Assembly (NCBI RefSeq): GCF_023065955.2
Contig: NW_026622874.1
Location: forward strand, 23,307,772-23,371,771
DNA: 64,000 nt
Direction: 5' to 3'
Origin: Ursus arctos
Lineage: Eukaryota > Chordata > Mammalia > Carnivora > Ursidae
Part shown: one piece after another, positions 25,430 through 35,569 of the stretch
Layout: the number at the start of each line of letters is the position of its first letter
Numbering within the stretch: position 1 is the first letter of the stretch
Translations under genes and position numbers: made by a program
The notes under the pieces: generated by a model
Databases searched by the model: none
The model's input: the letters and a program-made list of their open reading frames with translations, nothing else
What the model was told of the DNA's origin: nothing

Positions 25430-26260
25430 CATCTTGTTATAATATTTGGTCTCTTTTTCTCAGTTCCTGAAAATGTTTCAGAGCCATAAAGGTGAAATGG
25501 GTATCTTGTTATTCATAACTAAGCCCTCTCCCCCACAATGAGGTTTATGTTAATGAAGTGACTTTTGGAAACCACCTGAGGATAGATGGAGGCTGGTGAC
25601 CAGGGGAACCAACTATAAATAGAGGGTTGGAAATTTCAGTCCCACCTCCTGATTTCTGGGGAGGTGAGAGGGCTGGAGGTTGAATCAGTCACCAATGGCC
25701 AATGAGTTAATCAATTATGCCCAGATAATGAAGCCTCCATAAAAACCCCAAAAGGAGGACATTTGGAGAGCTTCCGGTTTGGGGAACCAGAATGCTTCCA
25801 CACACCTTCGTACTGGGTCCCAAACTCCATGAGTCCCCAAGCTCCCCAAAGGCAGAGGCTTCTTTGTTTGGGACCCTGCCCTATGTATCTCTTCATCTGG
25901 CTGTTGATTTATAGTCTTTAATATCCTCTGTAATAAATCAGTAATCTAGGGAGTAAATGAACTTCCTGAGATCTGTGAACTGCTGTTGCAAATTAATCAC
26001 ACCCACCGAGGTGGCCAGGGGAACCCCTGACTTCTAGCCAGTTGGTCAGAAGTATAGGTAACAACCTGGCCTTGCAATTTGGCAACTAAAGGGGAGGAGG
26101 CCGTCTTGTAGGACTGAGTCCTTCACCTGTGGGAGCTGATACTATCTCTAGGTAGATAGTGTCGGACTTTATTTGGATTGTAGGATACCTGTTAGCATCT
26201 GAGAATTGCTTCATGGTGTGGGAAATACAAAGACACACAGCACGCACATGCGCGCGCTCA
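25430..26260 (+). mobile_element. LTR-like repeat, plus orientation
   Basis: Starts near AATATTTGGTCTC and includes AATGAAGCCTCCATAAAAAC, a GTAATAAATCAGTAATCTAG segment carrying AATAAA, TTAATCACACCCACCGAGG and TCTCTAGGTAGATAGTGTCG. This architecture (R-like region with a polyadenylation signal) suggests a solitary LTR. There are no retroviral genes nearby. The relative at 15330-16270 is inverted. Confidence 0.55.
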
Positions 26261-26399
26261 TTGGAATTGGGGGTTAGAATCATTTCAGTTATCAACTGCA
26301 ATCACCATGCTTTACAGTAGCTCCATTTGTAGCTTTAGTTTTAATTCTCCTTTAAATGCTTTGGGGAATCCCCCAGTGAAACCATGTGGGCGTTACGCA

Positions 26400-26570
26400 C
26401 TTTTATATTCAGAATTTGATTCGATTCTCATAGCGATCTTGCAAAGAAGGCATTTTACAGGTATGGAAACTTAAGGCTCAGAGAAACGAAGTGACTTAAC
26501 CAAGATCTAGACGTCTTTTGATTCTAAGTTCAGTGTTGTTTCCACAAAACCACGCTTCCTGAGTTAGATG
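26400..26570 (-). repeat. MIR SINE fragment
   Basis: GCATTTTACAGGTATGGAAA, TCAGAGAAACGAAGTGACTT and a worn core are in reverse MIR order. Confidence 0.6.
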
Positions 26571-26929
26571 TCATTGGGCAGACGTTTCAGTCATCTAGAA
26601 TCTCTTTGGGACACAAGGAAGAGAATAATCATAGCTGTTTCTGGCCACTTTTGTTTAGCTGGGTGCCTGTTCTCTCTTGCTGGGCTTCACATTCAAGTTA
26701 GAGGATAATCAGACAACTAGTGAATCTCTGAGTAGAAAAACTAGTACTATTAGGACAATCACAGGTTCAGTCTAAACGACTGATGACACGTGCATTGACA
26801 CACCCAACTGCAAAGCCTCAGAAGAGAAGCAAACAAAACTGTCTGAAGAGAGAAGGAAAGCCTACTTTTTTGTGGTCCCTGGACATTCCCTGGGAAGTTT
26901 CGATGAATCCTCTCTCCTCCATCCCTTAG

Positions 26930-27080
26930 TACCTGACCCCAAATTTCTCACCTTACTTAAGATAGGATTTTTCACCACCTTCACTATCCCTTCTGTGAAT
27001 TTTTTTTTCCCTGGGTCAGAGCATGTCACTTCCCTGTTTAACAGCCTTCAGTGGTTCTCTATTGCCTATAGTTCTTAACT
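26930..27080 (+). repeat. L2 LINE fragment
   Basis: GCATGTCACTTCCCTGTTTA and CCTTCAGTGGTTCTCTATTG are typical L2 text. Confidence 0.55.
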
Positions 27081-27104
27081 TTATGGTCGTTTTCTATGTA
27101 TGTC

Positions 27105-27290
27105 TAGGGTTCTCAAACTTCAGAGAAGAGAAGACTCACCCAGAGACACTAATTGAAAATGGAGACTCTTAAGTCCCAACCCCAGAGACTTAGACTCAGT
27201 AACTCTGGACTGAGACCTAGGAATCTGCATTTTAAGAACCTCCTCCTGGTGATTCTAGTGCAAGTGGTTCACGGAATACATGTTGACCAA
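27105..27290. mobile_element. hAT-type fossil (MER5/MER20-like)
   Basis: GTTCTCAAACTTCAG, ATCTGCATTTTAAGAACCTC and GGTGATTCTAGTGCAAGTGG are diagnostic blocks. Confidence 0.65.
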
Positions 27291-27632
27291 ACAGTGATCT
27301 CTGGCATAAAGGTCATAGTCCTTGGCCTGGCTTTCAGGCCCTCCGAAGTTCGATTCCAACTTGCTCAGTCAATAGTACCCCTCCCTCACCTCACCCCTAC
27401 CAGGCCTGCAGACCTATAGACCAACACAATGGGTAAGACTAAACCAGTCGGCCAGTGCTCTTTGGAAAGGCAAAATTAATCTCTCCTGTCCCTTTTCCTC
27501 CTGCCCTTAGCATTTCAACGTTAGCACAGAGTTGTTCAAATTACGGGTTGCCGCACAGTGGTAGGTTTTGACCAGCTTTTTATTTAAACGTATGATTCCC
27601 AGAATAGAATACGTGGAAAATATCAGTGTGCA

Positions 27633-27794
27633 TTGCTGTAGTTAAGGGTATTTTAATACATTTGTTTCAGTTAATTATACATATACATAGGTATGTACTG
27701 TGTCAGGATATAAAATGTGTTTCTTACTGTGGTTTGAACTCCAATAACATTGAAAGCCACAGCTGTAGAACTCACCTCTCATTAGATCTGTCAG
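27633..27794 (+). repeat. Local duplication, copy A
   Basis: This 162-base stretch recurs at 29000-29159 in the same orientation. By eye there are 5 substitutions and one 2-base gap, so about 97 percent identity. It begins with TTGCTGTAGTTAAGGGTATT and ends with CATTAGATCTGTCAG. Confidence 0.9.
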
Positions 27795-28020
27795 GATAGC
27801 TTTCTGTTTCTCCATTACGGTGAACCTTTGGAGAATAATAAATAAAGCCGTCTTTATCCTCTTACTCCTCTAGGATCCATCGTGGTATTTTGTGCTCAAC
27901 AACTGAATTGATTTGATTACATCATCACAATCATACCTCTTCTGGGTTTAACTACTTCAGATCAAATATCCTCTTTTAGGGTATAGGTTTAGAGTTATCC
28001 CTTTCAGAAATTGCCTCTTG

Positions 28021-28232
28021 TGGGGCACCTGGGTGGCTCAGTCGGTTAAGCGTCTGCCTTCTACTCAGGTCATGATCTCAAGGTCCTGGGATTGAGCCCT
28101 GTGTTGGGCTCCCTGCTCAGCGGGGAGTCTGCTTCTTCCTCTCCCTCTGCCCCTCGCTTCACCCCCACTCTTGCTCTCTCTCTCTCTCTCAAATAAATAA
28201 ATAAAATCTTAAAAAAAGAAAGAAAGAAAAAA
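28021..28232 (+). mobile_element. Can-SINE, sense
   Basis: TGGGGCACCTGGGTGGCTCA to an AAGAAAGAAAGAAAAAA tail. AAATTGCCTCTT is exactly repeated at 28008-28019 and 28233-28244. It lies between the two copies of the local duplication. Confidence 0.94.
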
Positions 28233-28999
28233 AAATTGCCTCTTTGTGAGACAGTGAACCTTGGCGCATTGCCAGGAGAAGAGGCCCCTCACCTTGGCCA
28301 GAAGCAAAGGATAACGTTTTCTAAGGTGATGAGGTTCTTTGAGGCAATGTATTTCCTCTGGAACTTCTGGAGTGTGGTCTGACGAGTGGAGTGGGTGGCT
28401 CTCTGGCCTGAGATGGCCCAGTGAAAGGACACTCTAGAAGGTCAAGAGTAGGGTAAATAGCTACCTGAGCCTTCCAGGTGAGCATGTATTAAGCATCCAT
28501 TGGTCAATTACAGAGTCACTATGCAGGTGCTTAAGAACCCAAGAAGTGTTCAGCACGGGTGACAGACTGAACCACATTTGGACCACAGCTTCGTTTTCTT
28601 AAAGCAGCAGTGTTTCAACTGGCAATGTGTCCGGTCAAGGTTGTTTGAATGCAAATCATTTTATATTGAGCTTGCTTCTTACATGCATGTTCACTGCACA
28701 TCTCCTTTAGCTCTGAGTTGGGGACCTCCGACTTAGAGCAAAATCTCTGGCTTTGAAGAACTCAGTGCAGAAGAGGACTGAGGGCATAAACTTTCAGAAA
28801 CCATTTCCCGGCCAGGTCTCTTGAACTGGAAGCACAGGGGGCTCGCAGAGCCAAGTCTAGCCATGGTAAACATTGGACAGAGCAGGCATGCCGGACCGAG
28901 GTAGAGGCGAGGTAGAAGGGAGCTTCCAATGAAAAGCTTGGGTATGCGAAGAGTAAGGAGAGGTCAGTTTTTCGAGGACGGGGTGGGGGGGGAGCTTCT

Positions 29000-29159
29000 T
29001 TGCTGTAGTTAAGGGTATTTTAATACATTTGTTTCAGTTAATTATACATATACGTAGGTATGTACTGTGTCAGGATAGGAAATGTTTCTTACTGTGGGTT
29101 GAACTCCAACAACATTGAAAGCCACAGCTGTAGAACTCACCTCTCATTAGATCTGTCAG
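29000..29159 (+). repeat. Local duplication, copy B
   Basis: The direct repeat of 27633-27794, 1367 bases downstream. Sequence outside the shared block differs completely on both sides. No poly(A) tail or target-site duplication is apparent. Confidence 0.9.
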
Positions 29160-29359
29160 TAAAGAAACAGATTTACTGCAGCAGAGACTCTGACAGCTGA
29201 GGGCCAGATGTAAACGATCTCAACCAAGACTGGGGTATGAAGGGCCAGGAGAAGAGAGGGGAGGTATGGAGCTCATCCTAATATCAAAAGGGTTTTACAA
29301 GGCCTTCAATTTGTCCTTGTCCTCAAAATAAGACTTCTTGTAAACAAGTAAAGCAATAT

Positions 29360-30300
29360 CACTCTTCACAAAAAGCATAGGTGACACCACCTTATTAGAA
29401 CGGCTAAAACCCAAAAAACCTGACAATACCCCATGCTAGCGAGGATGCGAGCAACAGGAACACTCATTTGTTGCTTGTGGGAATGCAAAATGGAACGATC
29501 ATGTTGGAAGCCACTTCGGCAGTTTCTTCCAAAAGCAAACGTACTCTCACCCTCTGATTCAGCCCCTGCGCTCCCAGGCGTTTACACGACCAAGTTGCAA
29601 ACTATGTCCATGCAAACACCTGCACACGAATGTTATCTCAGTTTGATTCGTAATCAGTGAACACTGGAATGAAACAAGATGTCCTTCAACTGGTAAATGG
29701 TTAAACAAGTGGCACAAATGGATAGAGAAATTGTGATACATCCAGACAATGGAATATTCTTCAGCAATTTAAAAAATGTGTTATCATGCCATAGAGCTAC
29801 ACGGAGGAGCCTTAAATGCATACTGCTAGGTGGAAGAAGCCAGTCTGAAGACGCCACGTAGTGCATGATCCCAACTGACTTGGTGTTTTGGAAAAGGCAA
29901 AATTAGAGAAATCGTAGAGAGATCTGTGGTTACCAGCAGCTGTAGCCGGGGAGAGGGATGGACAGGGGTTGCACAGTGGATTTTGAGTGCGGGGAAACTG
30001 TTCTCAGTGCGACTGCAATGATGCATACGTGGCAGGACGCATTCGTCAAAACCCACAGATTGTACAACACAGGGTGTCTTCGTGGGAACTGTGGCCTATA
30101 GTTAATCAATACTAAGGTGTCGGTATGGACTCCTCGAGTGTAACAAATGAACCACACTAATGCAGGATATTAGTAATAGGGAAATGGTGTTGGGGGGAGC
30201 TAGGCAGGTGGGGGCTGAGTATGTAGAACTCTGTGTACTCTCTGCTCCATCGTTCTTTAAATCCAAAACTGTGCTCAAAAATAAAGTCTATTAATTATTT
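29360..30300 (+). mobile_element. L1 LINE 3' end, plus strand
   Basis: TGTTGCTTGTGGGAATGCAA, GATACATCCAGACAATGGAA, TGGTTACCAGCAGCTG and a terminal AAAATAAAGTCTATT signal reproduce the ORF2 end and 3' UTR of an old L1. There are many stops, so it is inactive. Confidence 0.8.
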
Positions 30301-31208
30301 TTTTTAAGAAACGAAGAGCTTTCACTTTGAAAGAAAAAAAAAAGAAAAAGGCAAATGTGATGAGAAATATTTTTAAATTTTAAGAGAGCCAGCACGGAAA
30401 TCCTGGGAACTTGCGTGTAAGCTACACAGCCAGCCTGGCCGCCCAAGACCCTCTTCACGAGCAGAATCCCTCACCCACGAAATAGAACCACCCCATGTTT
30501 CCTCAGTGGTACCAGCTCAGGTTCTGTTGGGTTTGCACCCTGAGCCCCCCTGGAAGTGAGAACCAAAATTTTCATCCCCTTCGTAGTTTTCTGAATTTTC
30601 TCATGGAAATGAAGTTGGGCTTGTCCGGTAAATTTGAAAAAGCAGCCTCACAACTTCCTTCCAAAAGAAAAAAGGCTTTTCTGTGGCTGAACTTTTTTCA
30701 GTCAACTATAATGATGGCTTTCCTGTTCATTCTCCCTAATTATGTAGAAGGCCTTTGAAATTTGTTTCAGTGGTTCTTCTCTTCTGAGAAGAAGGTGGCG
30801 GCTGCTGCTGCTTCTTCCTCTTGTTCTTCCTTTTAAGTAACTCCTCCATTTTGGAATTTCTGCAAGTGATCGTGGGCTGAATTCCAGTCTGTCCCTCAAA
30901 TGGCTTTTAGTGAGGTGCTGGTTCTAAGTCCCGAAGCTACTGACTTGTCCAGCAGAGGACCTTTTAAACTGGATTAATCCCCTGGAATTCTAAATCCTTT
31001 TGCTTTGGGGGCCAGCCTCGCATCCCATCACCTTTTGCCTCACCAACATGACTTTGAATGTTGGCACTTCCCTTGTAAATGGCGAGAAAGCCATGGCGAG
31101 AAAGCCGTAAGGCACTAAGCCTTGCAGGGCCCAACCTATTGATTTCAACAATCACCTTTAACCCACATCTTTACTCTTTATAATGTGTGGTTTTCTTCTC
31201 TTAATTAG

Positions 31209-31297
31209 AAAGAGCCAGGGATTATCTGCACAAAACTGGAAGGTTTATTGTGATTGGTGGGATTGTGTCTCCTGTCCACGACTCCTATGGAAAACAG
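31209..31297 (+). CDS. NMNAT2: NMNAT2 exon 2 (residues 29-58)
   Basis: This 89-base exon begins with the last two bases of codon 29 (Glu, split after its first base) and ends on complete codon 58 (Gln). It reads [11 protein letters not shown], then the beta strand [12 protein letters not shown], then HDSYGKQ, continuing the Rossmann-type nucleotidyltransferase fold that starts in exon 1. The [13 protein letters not shown] segment is part of the substrate pocket shared by NMNAT enzymes. The acceptor is TTAATTAG after a T-rich tract and the donor is GTGGGT. The nucleotide-binding GSFNP and GH motif of the family is in exon 1, outside the window. Confidence 0.97.
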
Positions 31298-31339
31298 GTG
31301 GGTTCGTCCTTTGCCTCTCTGCTCCTTTACCTTCCCTTT

Positions 31340-31620
31340 CTGACCGGATGGCTCCTCGGGCACGCAGCTGCCCCACGGCGACCCTTCCCGGAAACACAAA
31401 ATGCCCGAGACCGGGCGTCCTGCTCCCGGCTCTGGAACACGCACGGTCAGCAGATGGGAGGAACAGCTGCCCGGGGCCGTGACCGTGACCGCGGGCAGCG
31501 CCAGGCCGTCGGCGCTCGTTAGCAGCGCACCAGGCACACCCGCCGAGGGCCAAGCGGGACTGGGCGCGGATGCCACCCTGGCGGCCGGTGTCGGATCTTC
31601 CCCGGATTTTAGGAGGAAAA
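31340..31620. promoter_or_regulatory. CpG-dense segment in intron 2
   Basis: By hand count there are roughly 30 CpG dinucleotides in about 300 bases, with GC content well over 60 percent. That is far above the surrounding intron and near island criteria. A second, weaker CpG-rich patch runs from about 31920 through exon 3 to 32160. Intragenic CpG islands may act as alternative promoters or methylation-regulated elements. No TATA box or clear initiator was identified, so a promoter role is only a possibility. Confidence 0.5.
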
Positions 31621-32005
31621 GGCCTATGCCCCTTACGATCAGATTTAAATTCCTTTCCTTGCCGCTCCCTCCCTGCCGCATGAAAGGGACAGTCTAGGAG
31701 CCCTCCCCGCAGGTCCATCCCCCCTCCTTCCCCAGCTACCCATTCGTTGGTGGGCTCCTTGAGCCTCCAGACAAAGCACCTTTTGCAGGGTTAAGTCTCG
31801 TCTCGGCTGGGCACGCGCTGGCTGCTTCCTCCGAGAGGCCCACCTCTGGACCTTGTCGCGAGAGCAGCACATAGCCGCCCTCCGTCCCTTTCTTTCCCCT
31901 CCGCTGCTCCGTGTGTTTGTGCGTGGCAGGTGGACACGCGGAGGGCCACAGCCTCATTCCCGGCCGCCACTGACAAATGGCTGCCCTTGAATAAGGAGCC
32001 GGCTT

Positions 32006-32043
32006 GGGGTGGGGTCTCGGGGAGGCTGGGGGGGGGGGGGGGG
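32006..32043 (+). promoter_or_regulatory. G-quadruplex-type G-run motif just upstream of exon 3
   Basis: Four guanine runs lie on the coding strand: GGGG at 32006-32009, GGGG at 32011-32014, GGGG at 32019-32022, and an uninterrupted run of 16 G at 32028-32043. The loops are 1, 4 and 5 bases, which fits the standard intramolecular quadruplex pattern. The motif ends 42 bases before the last base of the exon 3 acceptor, so it would also be present in the pre-mRNA. The 16-G run may be length-variable or mis-sequenced. Confidence 0.6.
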
Positions 32044-32085
32044 CCGCGGCGAGCCTCCCACTCACACTGCTCTGTCGCTCCCCAG

Positions 32086-32153
32086 GGCCTTGTGTCGAGC
32101 CGGCACCGCCTCATCATGTGTCAGCTGGCCGTCCAGAACTCCGATTGGATCAG
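32086..32153 (+). CDS. NMNAT2: NMNAT2 exon 3 (residues 59-81)
   Basis: The 68-base exon starts on codon 59 in phase 0 and ends after two bases of codon 81 (Arg). It encodes [20 protein letters not shown] then WI. In NMNAT enzymes this is the helix after the first beta strands; the R-H-R-x-x-M pattern is characteristic of the family and shapes the dinucleotide site. The acceptor is CGCTCCCCAG and the donor GTAGGG. Confidence 0.97.
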
Positions 32154-32699
32154 GTAGGGCTGGCCGGGCCATTGCCGCAGGTGGGGGCCTGGGACTCACC
32201 GGGGCTGAGTGGAGGAAGAGGAGGAGTCCCCTCGGCCACCTGGATCCATCCACAGGGGTGGGGAGGCCGGAAGGGATGTTAGTCCCCTGCAGGCAATAAT
32301 TGTGCAGACCTTCGGAGGTGGCCCAGCTGACAGCTTTATTTTGTAAACCCGGCCATGGGGCCCAGCAGACTAAAGAGGGAAGCTTCAGTGTTTCTTCTGC
32401 TCTGCGGCTTTTGGATCCGGGAGTATTCCTGGAGCATCGCTGGATTTGGGGTGAGGCATGGCCAGGAAATCCGAAATGCCTCTCCACTTTCCTCCCCAGT
32501 TACTTCCTGTGAACTCGCACTTCCTTTTAAAGAATGTTCCCTGGCCTTCCTTATTTCCCATTCCCGAACTCAGGCTGCCTGGGGCTCCACGCTGACAGGG
32601 GACAGAGGGGCTGCCCTGGGGCGCTCACTGCCTTGCCCTCAGCCTCCGGCACCGTCCTCACTAAGATGGCAGACACTGTTATGCACAGAGCTTGCAGTG

Positions 32700-32768
32700 T
32701 AATTAAGGCGAGCTTCCACTAATTATGCTAATTATGCTCCCCAAAGTTCCTACAGTTATAATTTGCAT
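32700..32768. promoter_or_regulatory. Candidate enhancer core: two POU-type sites plus homeodomain site
   Basis: Within 69 bases there is TAATTA (32700-32705), TATGCTAATTA (32724-32734), and TAATTTGCAT ending in the octamer ATTTGCAT (32761-32768). The second is an exact match to the POU class III pattern TATGCWAATKA, and the third is its near match on the other strand (ATGCAAATTA). Around the first POU site the unit TAATTATGC is directly repeated (32720-32728 and 32729-32737). The segment carries no recognised transposon. POU3F factors are neuronal, which fits NMNAT2 expression. Function is inferred from motifs only. Confidence 0.35.
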
Positions 32769-33944
32769 GAGAAAATGGCATTTTTTAAAAAAATAATGGC
32801 ACACCGTTTATACTGTAATTTCCCCCCACGGAAAAATAAGCAGCACCTAGAGGTTTCCATGAGAGGAGGGAAGTGAAGGGCAGCTGACCTCACACTGAGG
32901 AAGAGAGATGGGGAGGGCGGGAAGGAGCGCAGTGAAGGGAGGCGACAATGATAATTAAATGGTGATCCTTGCCCGTGAGCAGTGTCTTGCGCGAGCAACA
33001 CTTGCCCTTTGTAGCCTTTCTCATCTCCCTAAGATACAGGTAGACACAGCTGCCTTTTCCCTGGTGAGCAACAGGCCCAGAGAAGTCAAGGGGTTTGAGC
33101 GTGAACAGCACATCCATGGTCATATAGGGATAGAAACAAGGCCTTGCAACACCGTGGCTCAGGACCTCCTGGGGAAAACGGGGTCCAGTGCGGAAGACAC
33201 GGGGCAGGGGGTTGTTCCCTCTCGGATGTGACTGGAAGATTCGGAAAGAATGGCTTCATTCATTCAATGAGTAGTTACCCGGCGCCTCCTGCCTGCTCTG
33301 CAGGGCCTAGGCACTTGGGCAAGGTCAGAATTCCCAGAGTGGAGGTCACTAGGGAAGCTGGGTAGCTCTAGAGATGGGGGCTGGGCTCCTGGACCTGGGG
33401 GAGCCTGCCTAGCCCAGTCTGTGTGTTCCAGGCAGGTGCATGGTGGTCAGGGACATGGGGAGCCTACTCACAGGCTGACTCTCAAGGGTTTTCAGTCAGT
33501 GAGAGCTTACCTCTGGGAAGCTTAGGTGTGTGCATGGTGGGAGGTGGGCAGGGAATGCTCAACTGCTAAGAAAACGTCTGAGAAATCTCCCAATTTAGCA
33601 GCTCATTAAGCTGGCAATTAAGCCTGAGCGCTGCATCGGTCTGGGCTAGCCCCCCCCCCCCTTGTTTCAAGTCCTTGTGGACAGGAGGGGTTGACCAGCA
33701 TGCGCGGCCGTGCCCGTCTGTCTGACTGGCAGCCCCCCCCATGCCCACAAGGCCCCCCACTGCACAGGGAGGCAGACAGGGGTAGATCCCCCAATCCAGA
33801 TACCTGCAGCCACTGCGCAATGAGGGCCTGGCTTTTAACCCTTCTCCCAATCCTAGAGGGCCCAGAGGAGAATTTCCATCTTGTGGGGAAGCACAAGAGC
33901 AAGACTCTGTACTAAGCACTTTGTTTCTAAAACTCATCGTGCCC

Positions 33945-34130
33945 TAAGAACCCCACAAGAGAGTTACGTAGTCATTTTACAGCTCGGGAAAGTAAGCACC
34001 GAAAGACAACATCACTTTCCCAAAGCCCCATACTCCCCTCATTTTACAGAGGGGGAAACTGAGGTGTAAGAAGGTGTTTCAGGCCCACGTTTGATCTGAT
34101 TTGGGATCTAAGGACAAGGCGTGAGCCGCT
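33945..34130 (-). repeat. MIR-like SINE fragment
   Basis: The text resembles the reverse strand of MIR: a CATTTTACAG...GGAAACTGAG block appears twice. It is heavily worn, so the boundaries are approximate. It ends about 100 bases before exon 4. Confidence 0.5.
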
Positions 34131-34225
34131 CTGCTAAGCTCCCTGAGCTGCAGTCTCTGGAAGGAACCACCAAGGAAAGAGTGTGAGAATGGAAACCAAG
34201 GGAAGCCTCTTTCTGGTTATGTTAG

Positions 34226-34304
34226 GGTGGACCCATGGGAGTGCTATCAGGACACCTGGCAGACCACGTGCAGCGTGCTGGAGCACCATCGGGACCTCAT
34301 GAAG
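34226..34304 (+). CDS. NMNAT2: NMNAT2 exon 4 (residues 81-107)
   Basis: This 79-base exon completes codon 81 and encodes [20 protein letters not shown] then HRDLMK, ending in phase 0. Trp92 and Thr95 (W-Q-T-T) are the positions that contact the nicotinamide ring of NMN in NMNAT structures, and both are intact. The motif (V/I)xxWE and the following TxxxLxHH helix are family hallmarks. The acceptor is the weaker-looking TGGTTATGTTAG and the donor is GTGAGC. Confidence 0.97.
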
Positions 34305-34719
34305 GTGAGCGGGGCCACGGCGGAGGGGCGGGAGGCCCCCAAAACCAGGCGGGCCCGGTACGGGTGCTGCTGGCCTACTGACCTGGTTCAGTTTCCTGCC
34401 TCTCAGCCAGCTGTGTGCGAGACCAGGCCCCAAGCAGCAGGAAGGAGGGCAGCCAATTAGGAACCCGCCCCCTGCCTGGCTCCCCCTGCTCCATATGACT
34501 CAGGTGGTCTTCATCTTCTGACAGCAAATCCAGGGTGGGATTAAGGAAAGACTTCCAAAAGTGAGGAGGGAAGGAGACCTGGCCAAGGAAGGCAGGAGCA
34601 CCAAGGAGCGCTGGGGGGGAGGTACAAGCAGCCGGGTCTCCTGCCCCATCTGTTTGGGACCTGCTGGTCGCCTTACTCCATCCAGCACAGGGAGCTTTGG
34701 CCGAGGGACCTCACCCCTG

Positions 34720-34865
34720 CCAGTCACTGTCCCTTTGTTCACTCTCATGAGTTGCAAGGCAGACAGTGTTCTGGTCCTTGTTTTATGAGTGGATAAAAGG
34801 AAGCCCAGAGAGGGGAGCCAACCTATCTGAGGACACCCAGCCATTGCTTAGTGAACACAGATGGG
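34720..34865 (-). repeat. MIR-like SINE fragment
   Basis: The reverse-strand MIR signature is visible: a GGAAGCCCAGAGAGGGGAG block followed by a degenerate ACACCCAGCCA segment. Edges are approximate. Confidence 0.5.
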
Positions 34866-35297
34866 AGCCCGTGGCTTGTGCCCAGGTGGTCGCGACTGAA
34901 GAGCTACTTGCCGGGTTATAACCAGTGCCACACCAGCCAGCAGCACTGCCAGAGTGTGCGGAAAGCACCCTTCCCAGAACGACACCAACCCATCGATTTC
35001 CATGGTGGCGGCATGAAGAGCAGTGCCATCCACATCAAGAAACCTGACAGCCCAAGACAAGAGGCAGTGGGTCCTGCTCACCGCCACTGAACCTGTCACG
35101 GTGCCCTCGTCAGCCACAATCGGCAGTCTGGATGGCGTTGTTCTGACATGGGGAGCGCCTCCGCCCATCTGTGTTTTCCGCTGGTGGGTGTCAGAATCCG
35201 CTCCTTGGGGGGCTGTCAGCATCACACTCCACCAACTGCAGCTGTGCTTGATTTTAATAGAGTTGGAGTTCAGGGCTCCTGACCAACCAGGGAGTCA

Positions 35298-35360
35298 AGA
35301 GGAAGAGGAAGAGCAAGAGGAAGAGGAAGAGGAAGAGGAAGAGGAAGAGGAAGAGGGAGG
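35298..35360 (+). repeat. (GGAAGA)n purine microsatellite
   Basis: About ten units of GAGGAA/GGAAGA run in a row with a single interruption (GAGCAA near the start). The all-purine strand is prone to length variation and to triplex formation. It is in intron 4 and not coding. Confidence 0.9.
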
Positions 35361-35569
35361 GCTCTAGCTGGCTGTTGCTTCATCTGCTAGGTTTGTCCCC
35401 CTTGGAACTGAAGACAACGTGCCTCCCTTCCTTCCATTTTCAGAATCCTTCACACACATCCTGAGTCTTTCCTGGTCCCCTTGAAAGGACCCTGCCATAG
35501 GGTGGCTCTCACTTGCTCCCTGTACTGGTCTCAACAACAGCAGTAATAAAGGCATCCCATCCCAGCTTA

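Larger units (their letters stand above)
1..31208 (+). other. NMNAT2: NMNAT2 intron 1 (3' part)
   Basis: This non-coding DNA ends with the acceptor TTAATTAG before exon 2. Eleven Can-SINEs, two L1 pieces, two LTR-like repeats and many worn L2, MIR and hAT fragments are listed separately. Stretches where I see only unique-looking intron are about 1-845, 1398-2646, 2861-3939, 4046-5064, 5196-6533, 6800-7765, 7976-8445, 8596-9639, 9881-10540, 10660-12110, 12290-13560, 14400-14990, 17275-19540, 19728-20280, 20580-21440, 26570-26930, 28245-29359 and 30300-31208. No open reading frame in these parts resembles a known protein. An alternative first exon used by a minor NMNAT2 isoform could lie here, but I could not identify one. 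Confidence 0.9.
31298..32085 (+). other. NMNAT2: NMNAT2 intron 2
   Basis: This 788-base intron is unusually CpG-rich and has no recognised transposon. A CpG-dense segment (31340-31620) follows the donor. A guanine-run motif (32006-32043) stands about 40 bases before the exon 3 acceptor CGCTCCCCAG. Confidence 0.93.
32154..34225 (+). other. NMNAT2: NMNAT2 intron 3
   Basis: This 2072-base intron contains no Can-SINE. Around 32690-32830 it has an AT-rich stretch with paired POU-type motifs, annotated separately. Worn MIR-like sequence is seen at about 33010-33140 and 33945-34130, and a C-homopolymer of about 12 lies near 33650-33661. The remainder shows nothing recognisable. Confidence 0.92.

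Noticed and set aside
15330..26260. Provirus between the two LTR-like repeats
   Set aside because: The copies are in opposite orientation and what lies between is L1, SINE and other sequence, with no gag, pol or env.
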